Shown here piece by piece: positions 37,036 through 48,448 of a stretch of 64,000 bases of DNA. Below the pieces are notes generated by a model. That model searched no databases, had not been told where the DNA came from, and saw only the letters and a program-made list of their open reading frames with translations. The position numbers and the translations under genes were made by a program. Every line of letters starts with the position of its first letter. The stretch's first letter is position 1. Source of the DNA: Actinomucor elegans (lineage: Eukaryota > Mucoromycota > Mucoromycetes > Mucorales > Mucoraceae); contig JAMSLZ010000007.1 in assembly GCA_026027325.1 (NCBI GenBank), positions 1,302,001 to 1,366,000 on the forward strand, in the 5' to 3' direction.

Positions 37036-38107
37036 CTAGTACATTTGGCTGGCAGCCAGTTCTATCAGGATTTGCAATAGCTTGACTGCATAAACCTTGT
37101 GCGCTGATCCATTGATCTATTTATAACACGTTAATAAAGAAGCTTCTTCTTTAGCTGGGGGTTTTTTTTTATTACCTTGAATAGTCCATCCTTTCTAATA
37201 ATGACCATCGAAGTTGTAACCCGATGTAATACGATACTTGAAAGTACAATCCCCGTTGTTTCATATACATGTCTACAAAATGAATCATAAAACTGATTTT
37301 GAGGCACCATATCAAGGATAGTAAAAGCTTCATCTATTGGTAACGAGAGATGCACAGCTGACAGTGCAGGATCTGCGGTTGTGTATTCTAAATGAAGAGG
37401 CACTGCAGTCATACTAGCAGGAACTAAATGGGTATACATATGTATCAGTCAACTTTTTTCTTCTATGACTACACAAATATATATATATATCTTACCCAGT
37501 TCTATCAAACCATTATAATCTTGTTTCAAATTGACAATAGAATCCACCCATATTCGTACAGTTTCTACCATGATATCAGGCGATATATTTAATGAATCCC
37601 ATGGTGCGTAAAATCTAAGCTTAAACCACATTATCATTTGGTTCACCACTGTTGAAGGTGCTCTAGCCAATACCAGCGGATAATACGCAAACACAGAGTC
37701 TTGTCGTGGCGCATACGATGAAGGCAACAAAAAAAAGGTGTGTACTTGACGTCCTCTTTTACTATAGTATACAATTTCAATCGATATTTTGAGCGGCTTC
37801 AGATCCGTATTGTAGAATTGCAGCCCATCAAAATGAATGCGCTGAAAATAAACACTCACAAGATCGCCATTGTAAGTAACGTTTTTATTCGTTTTTTCTG
37901 ATGTCCATGTTTTAAGTTTGAGTTGGCGCGCCAAGTGTTTGGAAAGATCAGTCTCCCAATGCTTTAATGGTTTTGCAAAGAATTCCAGTAATGGACCGAG
38001 TTTGTGTAATGTAAAGGAACAATCTTTAAGATCAGCTAGGGTGGAAGTGTAATCAGTGAGCGCTTGAAAATCATTATGCAAAAGGATTTACCAATATCGT
38101 CTGCCAT
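37036..38107 (-). CDS. CENP-L / Iml3 / Fta1-like inner-kinetochore protein
   Basis: Exons 38107-38092, 38035-37496, 37423-37176 and 37116-37036 join to 294 aa. The order of segments matches vertebrate CENP-L: an N-terminal 'CSFTLHKLGPLLEF' (CENP-L has WTLYSLTPLYKF), a central 'YYPLVLARAPSTVVNQMIMWF' followed by a short hydrophobic run (CENP-L: PLFLANG..IGTWFQKTF), 'HLSLPIDEAFTIL' (FAIHPEDAKAL), and a C-terminus 'IVLSSIVLHRVTTSM', 'KINGSAHKVYAVKLLQILIE' matching IHLSATRLVRVSTSV..YLIGVLAYLTEL. CENP-L with CENP-N (yeast Iml3-Chl4) forms part of the constitutive centromere network. No catalytic motif exists to confirm this. A first exon of only 16 nt (MADDI) is inferred. Confidence 0.7.
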
Positions 38108-39030
38108 TGGGGTATCTACATGTATTATGAATGAAAATAAAAGGAAGGTGTATTACATAATAAGGGGACGCGATAAAATTTCATTCGCGTCGTCGTCGCG
38201 GAATGTTGAATGTCCGTGCACCAATCATCATTTGGTTATTTTTTGTCAATCCTACTTGTTTGTATCCTGCGTAGATCACGCATATGAAGATAATTGAATC
38301 ACTGATGCAAATAATGCTCCACAAGCTGATGAGTATAGTTGTATTTTTGAGAGTAGTTTATTAGGATATAAAACCCTAGTTATTAGCTAAAACAATCATT
38401 TCAATAAGAATCGCTGTCATTCTCAAATATTTTGGCACTTTTAAATAGAATAAAATAAAATAGCTGCCGCATTTAACTCTTGTTAAAATTCTCTAAGAGA
38501 TTTATTCTTATCTACTTTGTTTATCTCCATTTATTTATGTTTCTGTAAGATTGCTAAGCGGGGTATTAATAGTATTTCTTGTTCAGCCAATTAAGTTAAA
38601 GTTTAAATGCTGCTCAGGGGGCCCAAATTTTTTATACCTACAAACTAGTGAGAGAAGGTCTAATGGGTTGCATACTTTGTATACTTAACATAGCTTTTAT
38701 GATCATTAGTTTTCCATTGTATGTATTAAACTATAGATATTGTTAGACCGAAAGAACATTGGCCTAGAAAGCGTAAAAAAAGAGGTTAAACAGTTGGAGC
38801 TTCTTTTTACACATTTTTATGATTTGGTTTTTAGAACAAACTTACCTGCAAAGACTATGTATGTCCCTAATATCGAAGCACTATCTTAATTTCTTTTCAA
38901 GTTTTACCAAGTGTAAAGGCTTGAATGGTGGACGGCGTTATTCAACTACCACATGATAATCAAATTGATGTGAGCTCGAATAGTTCTATTTGCTGGAATA
39001 TCTGACCGAGTCAAAAAAAATAGATCTGAC

Positions 39031-39057
39031 AGATTTCGGTTTAATGCTGAAACTGAT
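39031..39057 (+). repeat. Box 1 of the dispersed repeat
   Basis: 'AGATTTCGGTTTAATGCTGA' at 39031-39050 matches box 1 of the copies at 14.0 and 29.5 kb. Box 2 is not clear here; 'CTGATCCGAATG' about 50 bp on may be a remnant. Confidence 0.4.
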
Positions 39058-39410
39058 GCACAGATCATGCTCATGATCAACAGCAACATTTGTTAGAACA
39101 GTGATCTGATCCGAATGTACTTTTTATTTTTTATTTTACACATCATAGCTTGCACGCATTCAAATGGGTGGTTTTATATATATATACATATATCAAAAAC
39201 GTTTTTGATGATAGAAAATAAAATAAAATAAAAGAGTACATCGTAAGTGCCAAATGTATAGGCATCTTGGATAAAAACAAGTTTAAACCATGATTAAAAA
39301 AAAAAGCTCAAGGTCACTCAGTTGTTGGTCTATGCAGTAAAATAACGCACAGACACTTTTAAAAGGTTTGATCGTGTGTATCTACAGATATACCGTTGTG
39401 TGTGTAAATG

Positions 39411-39420
39411 TATATATAAA
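39411..39420 (+). promoter_or_regulatory. TATA-like box before a small ORF
   Basis: TATATATAAA, 88 bp upstream of the ATG at 39508. Such strings are common in this AT-rich DNA, so on its own this means little. Confidence 0.2.
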
Positions 39421-39507
39421 CTATGCATGTTTGTAGCATAAAAAGCACGGGCTTCACATTCAAACTCGAGAGCGCGTGTATAGTTTCTTTATTGAATCTT
39501 GTAAAAA

Positions 39508-39744
39508 ATGTGCAGATGCATTAGAAGAAAGGAAACATTTTACGTAACAGTCATTGAGAGTAATACAGAAGCTAAGGAATTCAGAAGGAAAAACAAGGTT
39601 GCGTATGACACGCAATTTAAACGAGCTTGGAAGCGGTTCTATAAAGGTAGAATTCGATCAAATTTGGTTATACACGATACTTCTAGCCCCTTTTTAAAAA
39701 CGCGCGCTGAGCTGGTCAGATATGCAGTATGTTGTGTATCTTGA
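39508..39744 (+). CDS. Hypothetical small basic protein, 78 aa
   Basis: A single uninterrupted ORF from a true ATG to a TGA, with a TATA-like box 88 bp upstream. The product is Lys/Arg-rich (MCRCIRRKETF.., FKRAWKRFYKGRIR) with a Cys pair near each end and no recognisable domain. There is no splice signal or homology I can name. The length is well within what chance gives in this region, so this is a candidate only. Confidence 0.22.
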   Translation: MCRCIRRKETFYVTVIESNTEAKEFRRKNKVAYDTQFKRAWKRFYKGRIRSNLVIHDTSSPFLKTRAELVRYAVCCVS

Positions 39745-40045
39745 TACAAGAGGGTTTTAGATGCATCTACATGTAATTGACATTCAAACTTTTTTTTATT
39801 ATTATTAGGAACGTGGCTCTTTTTATACTACATGCCTATCACTGATTCGGCTTTATACCAAAATATCATGCCATTTCATCCATTTTGGTTGGGACCCGCC
39901 CTAGTGTAACTGATCAGTTTAACAATTGGACAAAATAACATGTCAATGCAAACCGCTTTGAAACAGCGATGAACGGAGCCAGCGTTTCCGATGCAATATA
40001 GAAGATTCTTTATTAAGGGAAGATCAATCTTAATCGATGGTTACA

Positions 40046-41293
40046 TTATGATATAGCAAACTGTATGCTTTGCTTATAATGCTTTTTTAAATGGTGCTTG
40101 CCTTGCCTTGCAATAGAACGCGAATATCTTAAACCACAAGCATTACAGAGCCTATAAGGTAGTGAGTATGTTATTCTATAAAGGAATCGAATAATTCTTA
40201 CGTCTTGTGTCCGGTAGGACCTCTTCGCCATTCTGGACTGGAATCTGTTCCACAACTATGACAGTGATTTCGCTGATTGCAAGGATATTGTTGTTGTTTG
40301 TTACTATTATTGACAGGCAATGAATAAGGACTTGAGCGCCTATTCCTGCTACAAGGTGGCGAGGGTAAACTACATAAAGCTCAGAAAAAGAAAAGAAATG
40401 CTTATTATAGACAGTACTTACCTTTGTATTTTTTCTATATACACAAGCACAAAGGTAATTGAGCCGTAATCAATCATGATTTGATGCATTTTTTCCCCCA
40501 ATAACGTTATTTTAGCAGGCTGTTGGACACAACGAAAGCAAGAAATAGTCGGCGACATGGGTCGGTTATCTAATAATGATGCATCATTGGGATAATAGTA
40601 CTGATCAGGCCATGACAGTAATACTGATTTACTATGATTGTCCAAGATATGAAAGAACTGATTCGGTAAGCCTTCTTCTACACTACTTGTGCTTGTAGAT
40701 GTAAAAGACAGCGAAGGTGAATGTGCATAGGACTCTATTAGTCTATCTCTAAGCAAACCTATGATTTTTCTTGATTCCTGCTGAATAAAGTCATTGCCAC
40801 AAGCTTTTTTTTTTTATTTGTGTATATTAGTATCATGATTAAACAAGCCTTTGGTGCCTCTAGGTACCTTGCTTTTCTTGTGATGGATGATGGAAAAACG
40901 CCAATACTAGATCTTTGGTTGCAATATACATGATAATATCAACCACTATCCACGAATAGATATTGGTCTAAGCATACTATGTTAGCTTCGTTATGTATTT
41001 TAGCATGATAGTCAACTTACGGTAGTATAATCTTTTAATCGACATCTATTAGATATCTATTAACCTCGGCTCTCTCGTACTTATTTTTTTTATACGTACC
41101 TAGTCACTGATCCGCCAATCATATTTGAATTCATAAATATTGTTAAATCCCTCTTGGCCAAAGCGACCTCTTCAGGATGTATCAGTTGGTATAATGATCG
41201 ATCTTTTAATAAGTGATTCTCATAGATAGAAGACGTATTTACAAAGTTGAGTTCTCCTATGGATAATATGGCCCATATACAGTGATTTGACAT
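40046..41293 (-). CDS. White-Collar-2-like PAS-GATA transcription factor
   Basis: Partner-type protein of WC-1 photoreceptors, acting on light-regulated promoters. Exons: 41293-41100, 41045-41021 (25 nt), 40967-40868, 40803-40422, 40369-40202 and 40151-40046, giving 324 aa with all phases agreeing. A single PAS domain begins at once (WAILSIGELNFVNTSS.., SLYQLIHPEEVALAKRDL) and continues through the microexon (VTRCRLKDYTT) to DLVLAFFHHP. 'CGNDFIQQESRKIIGLLRDR' follows, then a Ser-rich middle. The C-terminal GATA finger C-x2-C-x18-C-x2-C ([30 protein letters not shown]) is split by the last intron. The LOV cysteine motif is absent, as expected for WC-2. The ATG at 41293 is the first true Met. 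Mucoralean genomes carry several WC-2 paralogues; this short one cannot be matched to a named gene. Confidence 0.88.
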
Positions 41294-41575
41294 TGGTATA
41301 ATAAGAAGTGTAATAAGAGAAAGAAAGAAGCTTTTTTTTTTTTTTTCATTTCTATTTAGTAACTGCAATAAAATAAACTATCTTGTGCAACTGCATATAC
41401 AGCTTACTGATCGAGAATGCAATTGATCGAAGGTCAAAACTCAGAGTTGATTTTCTCTTCTGAGTACTCTTTTAGAGATTATTACTACAAGTGATAGCTA
41501 AACTCGTGTATAAACCCATCTTTAATATGGCCAGTGCCTTTTATTAGTATTCAGCTTAAAAAGGTCTGGGTCTTG

Positions 41576-42430
41576 TTATAAAGACATTGCACTATCTTCT
41601 TCAACACTATTGCCATTCTCATCCCGTACAATCAAGTCTGCTTTGACCCAATTCTCGATACGGGGATAAACCATTCTTTCATCAAGCTGTTCTTGACTCC
41701 AAGCAAGCATTTTTAACAGATTGGGCAATTTGGGATCTTTTTCCTGGGACTGGCTCATCAGGATAGCCGCGTTCAATTCGCTCGCTGTTTTTTGACGTTG
41801 GCCCGGATGTAACAAGTCCTGTACAGGTGAATCTAGACTATCTTGAAACGCTAATAAAGACATGGTCTTTTCAAGTTCTTCTAAAAACTCAGGGTGTTCT
41901 TCTCCACGAGGTGCCATTTCTTCCGAAGCAAACTCCAGAGCCTCCGCCAAAGAACCCTTACGAATAAGCTCAATCAATCGTTGCTGCTGAAGGTGGAAAA
42001 ACAAGTGAGGATTGGTATCGAGTATCTATAAAGCATATTTAGTACGTGAACAAGAATCAACGACTCGTAATTACTTCTGGATTCAAGTCATTGACTAAAT
42101 CAATAGCAGTGTCTACATCGCCCGACTGAATGGCATGTCGAATATCCATTCGCTCTTGAATCGACTGTAAATCAACTGTGGGCGCTAATCCACTTTCTGT
42201 ACTGAATTGTTCTGCAGCATCCCTATACCCTTCAACTACCAAATAATTCATCACAAGTTGATTCAGATCCCTGTTTCGAAATAATGGTTACTTTTGCAAT
42301 GATAATGCTTGGCCGCGTTTACATACTGCTTATTCACTTTTACTTTTGTTAAACGTTGTTCCCATTCATCTTTTGGGATAGTCTTCTTGCTGCCTGTGGT
42401 AGTAGTAGTAGCGGTACTAGATGAGCTCAT
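41576..42430 (-). CDS. GID8: GID/CTLH E3 ligase subunit Gid8 (TWA1)
   Basis: Scaffold subunit of the GID/CTLH ubiquitin ligase, which in yeast degrades gluconeogenic enzymes. Exons 42430-42327, 42270-42075 and 42025-41576 give 249 aa, typical for TWA1. LisH: DLNQLVMNYLVVEGYRDAAEQF (~36-57). CTLH: IQERMDIRHAIQSGDVDTAIDLVNDLNPEI (~70-100). CRA: HLQQQRLIELIRKG with EALEFASEEMAPRGEEHPEFLEELEKTM, then the family end 'LPNLLKMLAWSQEQL'. It lies 70 bp downstream of the HIS6 stop codon on the same strand. Confidence 0.95.
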
Positions 42431-42500
42431 TATATATGAATGTTATGAAAAAGAAAAGGAAAGAAAGAAAGGCGGAAAATTAATTTATTGTAGCAGTTTA

Positions 42501-43772
42501 TTATGCGTGCTGCTTATTCCATGCAACGCATTCTTCAAAAGTAACTCCATTACCGCCAAAGATATCCAAAGCACTGTATAGTGTATGCATAAGTAACGTT
42601 ATCTAAAATCTATTGTGCTTGTGTGTACTTGCCTTCCAAAGGTTAAATCTACCTTACCATGAGAAAGTTTATCAACTAGCTTCAAATCTTCCATAGCTAA
42701 ATTTGATTGCATAAGTCTCAAGCTGTCATGAATAAATATATTCTAACTTACATCTTCCTCCTCCAGCGTAGGTTGTAGGGATAGTTACCCATTCACCGAG
42801 ACCTAATCTAGTGTTAACACTCTACATTCTTTTTTTTTGGGGGGCCCAAGACAATAATATATACTGTACGTTCAACTAACTGTTCATCAATACCGTTGCA
42901 AAGACCTTCTACGTCAGCAGCATGGATCAAGAACTCACTAATAACCATATTACAACATGAATCTACCTTACACTTTTTTTCTTTCATATTTACCTGCAAT
43001 ATTGACTAAGCATATCAAGGGTATCTATCCATTTGAAGCCCATTTGTTATCTTACCATTTCCTTCAGTCATATTATATTACTTTACCTTTATTCACTTCC
43101 ATGTCTGTCATCTTTTGCCATTTATCCATAGCGACTACCCACTTGTCATTCTTTTTACGACAGCTTCAGATGAAACGTCAGCCAAACCGATTTAAATGCG
43201 TTTTCATGTCCTTGATTTTTACCTGACATCTACAACCAACTTGTCTTTACCCACAAGTTCACAAAGCTTGATCAATCTTTCTTTATCAAACTGAGCTCCA
43301 GGAAACAGATAACTGGTCACAATTACCTATAAACATTTTTTTTTTGTCACTATGATCAGAAACTATATAGAGCATATGGATTTGAGTTTGGGTACGTTAC
43401 CTTGGAAGCACCCAACGATAACCAATGTTGAGCGTTTTCCAGTGTAATACCGCCACCTACTTGCAAGCCACCAGGCCAAGCTTGTAAAGCTTCCGTGGCA
43501 GCTTGATCGTTATTGGGACCTAATTTAATGACATGACAACGTGTCACCTCATTTTGTTGATATAATTTCGAGTAAAAGCTAGGTGATTCTCTAATAAGAA
43601 GAAAAAGAAAGTTGAGTAAAACTGTCAAAATGGTATTGGGAGATTTTGAAGTTTTTTACTCGGATACAAAGTTGGTAGTTAATTGCTCAGGCGATTGATC
43701 TGAAAGTGAGCCACCGACGATTTGTTTGACTTTTCCGTGATGAAGATCAATACAGCCGTTGAATCGTGTCAT
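42501..43772 (-). CDS. HIS6: Phosphoribosylformimino-AICAR ribotide isomerase (His6), histidine synthesis
   Basis: Fourth step of histidine biosynthesis: Amadori isomerisation of ProFAR to PRFAR, cytosolic. Nine exons: 43772-43660, 43590-43401, 43326-43223, 43163-43087, 43024-42994 (31 nt), 42937-42870, 42802-42752, 42696-42633 and 42573-42501; 256 aa (yeast 261). It matches eukaryotic His6 throughout: N-terminal [16 protein letters not shown] with the catalytic Asp, [50 protein letters not shown] (second catalytic Asp region), YAGGGR and the end [13 protein letters not shown]. The last intron has a GC donor (GGAAG|GCAAGT); only that choice yields [10 protein letters not shown]. Nine exons for 256 residues is dense even by the standard of this window. 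Confidence 0.96.
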
Positions 43773-46533
43773 TTTTTTAGGGGAGGAAGGCTTAAGAAAG
43801 AGAAAATAGATGGGATTTAGATGTCCTAGATATGACACTACTTTGGCGTTCCAGTGAGTTTTTATTGGCTAATCACACGTACTTCGATTAAAAATTGCTT
43901 ATACCATTGTCTTTTAAATGTTTCGCGTTTGAAGTCAATTTATTGGATGGCGACCATTTAACATCCAGTTATTATTTCTTGATTACTACTATCGTTCATT
44001 ACTTTAATACGAATTTTGCATTATAATATCCTTCTAATAGAGATCTAGCATTTTAAAAATGTTTACAGTGCTATAGATGGTACATTAAATCACAGTAATA
44101 TGAAAGCGTTTTTATAAACAAAATGCTGTATTGGTTTTGATTTATACGCGATTTTCCAAATTTTGGAGCTCACCTCAGTAGCTCATTGATTCCATATATG
44201 AACAAAATCAAAAAATATATATAGATATACTAATGCATGCAAAAAATCGAGTAAAAAGTAGAAAAGTTGAACTCAAGGGGAGCACTCAATGAAAAATCAA
44301 AAAAAAAGAGAAGCAATATCAAGGTAAATAAAGTTTTACCATGTACTCAGAAAAGAAATGGTTAAATTATTGATAATAGCTAATCAATCAAGTCAGTGAA
44401 TTAGTAGTTATTAATATGTTCAAAATAACCATTGACCACTCTTTCTACTCTGTTACAACTCCCAAAGCTGCCTCTCTGCTGAGTACATGGAACTTGTGAT
44501 TAAGAAGTAACAAGTCAATTAATATTGCTGTCGTTTTAATAAAAATATTGTTGTACTCTTGATAATGTATCTAGCGCTCGTCATGAATTGGAACATCTTA
44601 TGTCCCTCGATAATATTCAGCAATGCTTGCACTCAATCAATGTTTAGACAAATCGGCTGTAAAGTTTAATACGAGCATGCAAATAATGCACATCATCGAG
44701 TTTGCTGGAACAGATCGCCATAAATCCTCATTAACTCCATGAACACAAATTTAGATTGACTCTCCATTTATGTAACATCAAATTAAATCCAAAATTCAGT
44801 TTAGCGTAAATACATCTCACTGTTTCAACAGCTCAATGACATACAATTAGAGCTTACTTTATAAAGTTTTATAAACCACCTGTGGTTCGTAGATAACCCC
44901 GTAAAGTCTACAACTACAAGGTAAATATCCTTTTTTTTTCTTCATCTTCGTGGCCTAACGTTTTTCTAGCAAACTCGATGATAGCACGTCCTTGTTGCAA
45001 ATATTCTTTCAGACTTTTCTACTCATACACTCGGCTTTTGTAGCTTTTTGAAGATCAGAAGTATGATAAACTTCATTTAAAAATATTGCTATTTGTAACT
45101 CCCTAGTAGAAGCAAACCCATAAATGGCCATCGAGCTGCATCTAAAGAAGAAATAACATATGTAATCTTTCAGTGCTTACAAAGTTCAGATTTCACTTTT
45201 ACTGTTCTTTAAAGACCTAAAGTTGAGTATTTAGTTAAATGCCATTCAAGAGTAAATGGGTCACTGAGGATCACATGCAAGTGCATGGAGAACAGGATTT
45301 CTGGGACCATTTTCATAGCACATGCCAAAAAAACCCCAAAGTCCTTGAAAATTTTGTGTGCCTAAAGAAATAATAAAAAGGCATTAGGAATAAAATCACG
45401 CAGAATATGCAGTTGTATTATATTGTACAAATTAAAAAGAAAGATCAAGAACTTTTTATTGCGTAGCTTGAGATGTATTAGATACCACATTATTGCATGA
45501 TGTTGGAAAGGCTTGACTGATACAGTTGCGCTGTAGGTACAGCCAAAATACAAGTAACTAACAGGATTATATATAGATCATGCCGTAAAAATGTCAGCCT
45601 TCAATCTTCCTTGTTAGTCTTACTATGTTTTACTTGCTGTACTCTTCTAAAAAAGGCATGCAATTAGCTTGGATCCCGAGTGATGCTCATCTTTTGATAT
45701 TGGGATTGATGCTGGATTTAACTTTAGCCGGCAAACTTTTATATACACATTTTCATGTAGAAGTGAGCAATTGAAATATATAGAGTGTCTTTCAATTGTG
45801 ATATGCCGAACTGCACTTTGAGGGATTGAAAGATATCATTATTTTAGGTCTGTTCCAAATAACTGTAGCAAAACAATCGGTGGTACAACGGCAAATTGAA
45901 CGTTAAGAACAGACAAAGAGCCTTCAAGCACAGATAAAGTGGGCTTATATACAAAAAAAAAAAATGTCAAACCTGAAACTAATACTGCAAAGACTTTGAC
46001 CATCATGCATGCAAGACCGACATAATAGACTGTTCTTGGGAACTAGAACAGATAAGGAACAAAGATGGCTAATTTTTTAAGTCCTTTTTTTTTTTTTTTG
46101 GCTGAAGTCAGTTGCCCCATTTATCAACTTTTCCATCTCATACTTGATTGGATCGCTGAGGAACGATAGTATAACAACAAGCGCTTTCATTGGTAAGCGA
46201 CCTTTTTAAATAGTTTACAAAAGTTTGCTCTAAATATTGGACTACGATCTTTGATTACATTAGTTAGACCTTTTATAATAAAGCATTGTATATCCGTACA
46301 AGGCAAATAAACAATTTTCTCACAATTACATGTTGTGGATAATAGTTCAATGGCCACTTTGGGCTTATTATAAAAAGTTTGGAATTACTACCGAATTATA
46401 GACGACATACACTGTTTCACTTTTTTTTTTTTTTTTTTTTTTTCAAACAAATCGAATTTTGTCGTATGAAAAAAAATACATATACTTCACTTTGAGGAAC
46501 CTTTTTTCATTAGAAACTGTAGTTGAAAACGAC
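43773..46533. other. Intergenic, 2.8 kb
   Basis: Shared upstream region of HIS6 (-) and the HIT hydrolase (+). AT-rich with long A and T runs (for example a ~22-nt T run near 46421). A 63-codon minus-strand ORF at 45362-45553 has no motif. No RNA gene or element is recognised. Confidence 0.55.
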
Positions 46534-47319
46534 ATGTCTACAGTTAAAAGTTTCAAGAAAGTTTCCAATCATTGGAAGTCCAGCGAAGCGCCTTTCGAAA
46601 AAAAATTAGTGGCCAATTCCCATTTCACGGATAAAACGCATATTGTGCCCAAAGAAAAACTCTTTCACGACAGCATGCAAGTTTACAAGTTTGGTCCTCA
46701 CTTGATTTTAGAAACTCAAGTATTCTTCAAGTCCAAATTGACACTTGGTGTTGTTAATTTGAAGCCTATTGCACCGTAATGCTTATAATGACAACCATTA
46801 CTAAATCTAAAAACTAACTAGATATATTTTATAGTGGACGTAAAGACAAAAAAAGAAACCCCCCCCCTAATATCTATGGTTCATTGACTTTAACCGCATA
46901 TTTATAGATGTACTCGTCATTCCCAAAAGAAATACACCGAGATTAGCAGATTTGAACAAGGAAGAGACTGTGGATTTAATGCTTTCCGCACAAACCATTG
47001 GTCGTGTTGTTGAAAAGCACTATGCGTGTACCTCACTCACCATGACCATCCAAGACGGACCCCAAGCAGGACAAACAGTAAATTCATATTATATTTTATT
47101 TACAATGGGACTCATTGATATTATACATAAAAGGTTCCTCACGTTCATATGCATGTCATTCCACGTAAGAGAGGGGATTGGGCCAACAACGACGACGTCT
47201 ATCAAGCATTAGATGAAAGTAAGGGTGTAGATAACGAAGATAGAGAACCACGTACAGAAGAAGACATGAAACAAGAAGCAGATGCATTGCGTGTTTACTT
47301 TGAATCTGAAAACTTGTAA
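46534..47319 (+). CDS. HNT2: FHIT-type HIT-family diadenosine polyphosphate hydrolase (Hnt2/Aph1)
   Basis: Cleaves Ap3A/Ap4A-type dinucleotides through a His-AMP intermediate. Exons: 46534-46775, 46835-46839 (5 nt), 46908-47077 and 47134-47319, giving 200 aa. The FHIT fold is plain: [85 protein letters not shown], with the HIT triad at His142/144/146, and a C-terminal charged tail. The 5-nt exon TGGAC supplies the end of Pro, all of Gly and the first base of His in PGHVL; the flanking introns (59 and 68 nt) have a CTAAC branch point and GT..AG ends. There is a ~40-residue N-terminal extension relative to human FHIT; an internal Met just before the core could be the main start. Confidence 0.93.
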
Positions 47320-47384
47320 CCTGCTTGAGTCCATAATTTGCGTCTGAAAGGTTCTTTTTGTTCTTCACTTAAATTATAAAACTA

Positions 47385-48448
47385 TCAATAATAATAAAAT
47401 GAGTTAATCCCATACAATTGTTTAGCCAGTAGGTTGTATTTTACACTGAGCAAGAATTCAACTACACCAGCATGACCCAACTCAACAGAGGCACGGGGTC
47501 CCCAACTAAATATATATTCCAGTTCATCTCCCTCAGTATCCTTGACTTTGGATCGCCTTAGGTAGCCGTTCTTGATAAAATTATCCAGATGTTTGTCGCG
47601 GTCTTCGTTTTTGGTAACTTTTAAACGATCCAAATGACCATAGAGATCGGCTAAGAAAGAGTTGGATTAACAAAAGTATCCATTACCATACTGTGCTCTA
47701 CTTACGACTTGCCATTGTTTGTCCACCTAAAAAGATCAAACCGAGAATTACATATAGCAAGCCCGTCGACTTGTATTCTTCCTCTGATCGTGTAATGATG
47801 TCAGGTGTACGATATTGTTCTTTAATTATGGAACGTAAAACGTAAAGACCAGAAGCACCGCCTCTTTTCTGTGTTGGAGTTACCTGTGTACTCTGTGTAT
47901 CTTGTTCATGTTGCAATTGAGAACCTATAGCGCTTTTGTTAGTTAATATATAGAATAGACCCCAGCGGATAGTACTTTGTATTTGGGTCTGGCTTTGATT
48001 CATCTTTTCTTTAGAGGCAGGTAACTCAACCAATTCCATTCCAAATACATGTATCAATCTTTGTTTCGCTAGTTCAATGACTTGTGTATATGTTTTCTTA
48101 TCATGCAATCCTATTGTTTAAAGGTTAGTCCTCGTACAAGTAAGAAGAAGAAAAAGATCGATCACAATTACTTTTATAAAGATCTTCACGCCGAATGGTC
48201 TTTCTTTGGTATTCACATGATAAAGCATATCGAACTACGTCTTTTACTTTACGTTGCAGTTCCTACGCGTCGGTTAGTCTATTGATTTTGCAAGTTCAAA
48301 TGCGTTTTACCTCTTCGTCCCAATCAGTAGTCATTGGCTGAATTTTGACTCGTTGCGTCGAAGATTCATATTGATCAGCGTCTATTTGATATTCCTCTTC
48401 ATCGTCGGAAAGCACTAAACGACTACGCTTTGTTCTTTGGCTTGTCAT
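47385..48448 (-). CDS. NSE3: SMC5/6 complex subunit Nse3 (MAGE domain)
   Basis: MAGE-family subunit that with Nse1 and Nse4 forms the DNA-binding head-bridge of the SMC5/6 genome-stability complex. Exons 48448-48311, 48262-48172, 48110-47706 and 47650-47385 give 299 aa. A charged N-terminus (RSRLVLSDDEEEYQID) precedes the MAGE homology domain: ELQRKVKDVVRYALSCEYQR with TIRREDL, then LHDKKTYTQVIELAKQRLIHVFGMELVEL, YKSTGLLYVILGLIFLGGQTM (the core MAGE helix) and the second winged helix HLDRLKV..FIKNGYLRRSKV..YIFSWGPRASVE. It converges with the HIT hydrolase gene, with 65 bp between the stops. Confidence 0.92.

Larger units (their letters stand above)
38108..40045. other. Intergenic, 1.9 kb, with one doubtful small ORF
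   Basis: Lies between the CENP-L-like start and the WC-2-like stop codon. It holds a box-1 repeat at 39.03 kb, a perfect 16-bp palindrome TCAAAAACGTTTTTGA at about 39196-39211, and a possible small gene with TATA box at 39.4-39.7 kb (separate entries). The rest is AT-rich and unremarkable. Confidence 0.5.

Noticed and set aside
39196..39211. 16-bp palindrome TCAAAAACGTTTTTGA
   Set aside because: Perfect, but short and A/T-rich, and not placed near a gene start; likely chance.
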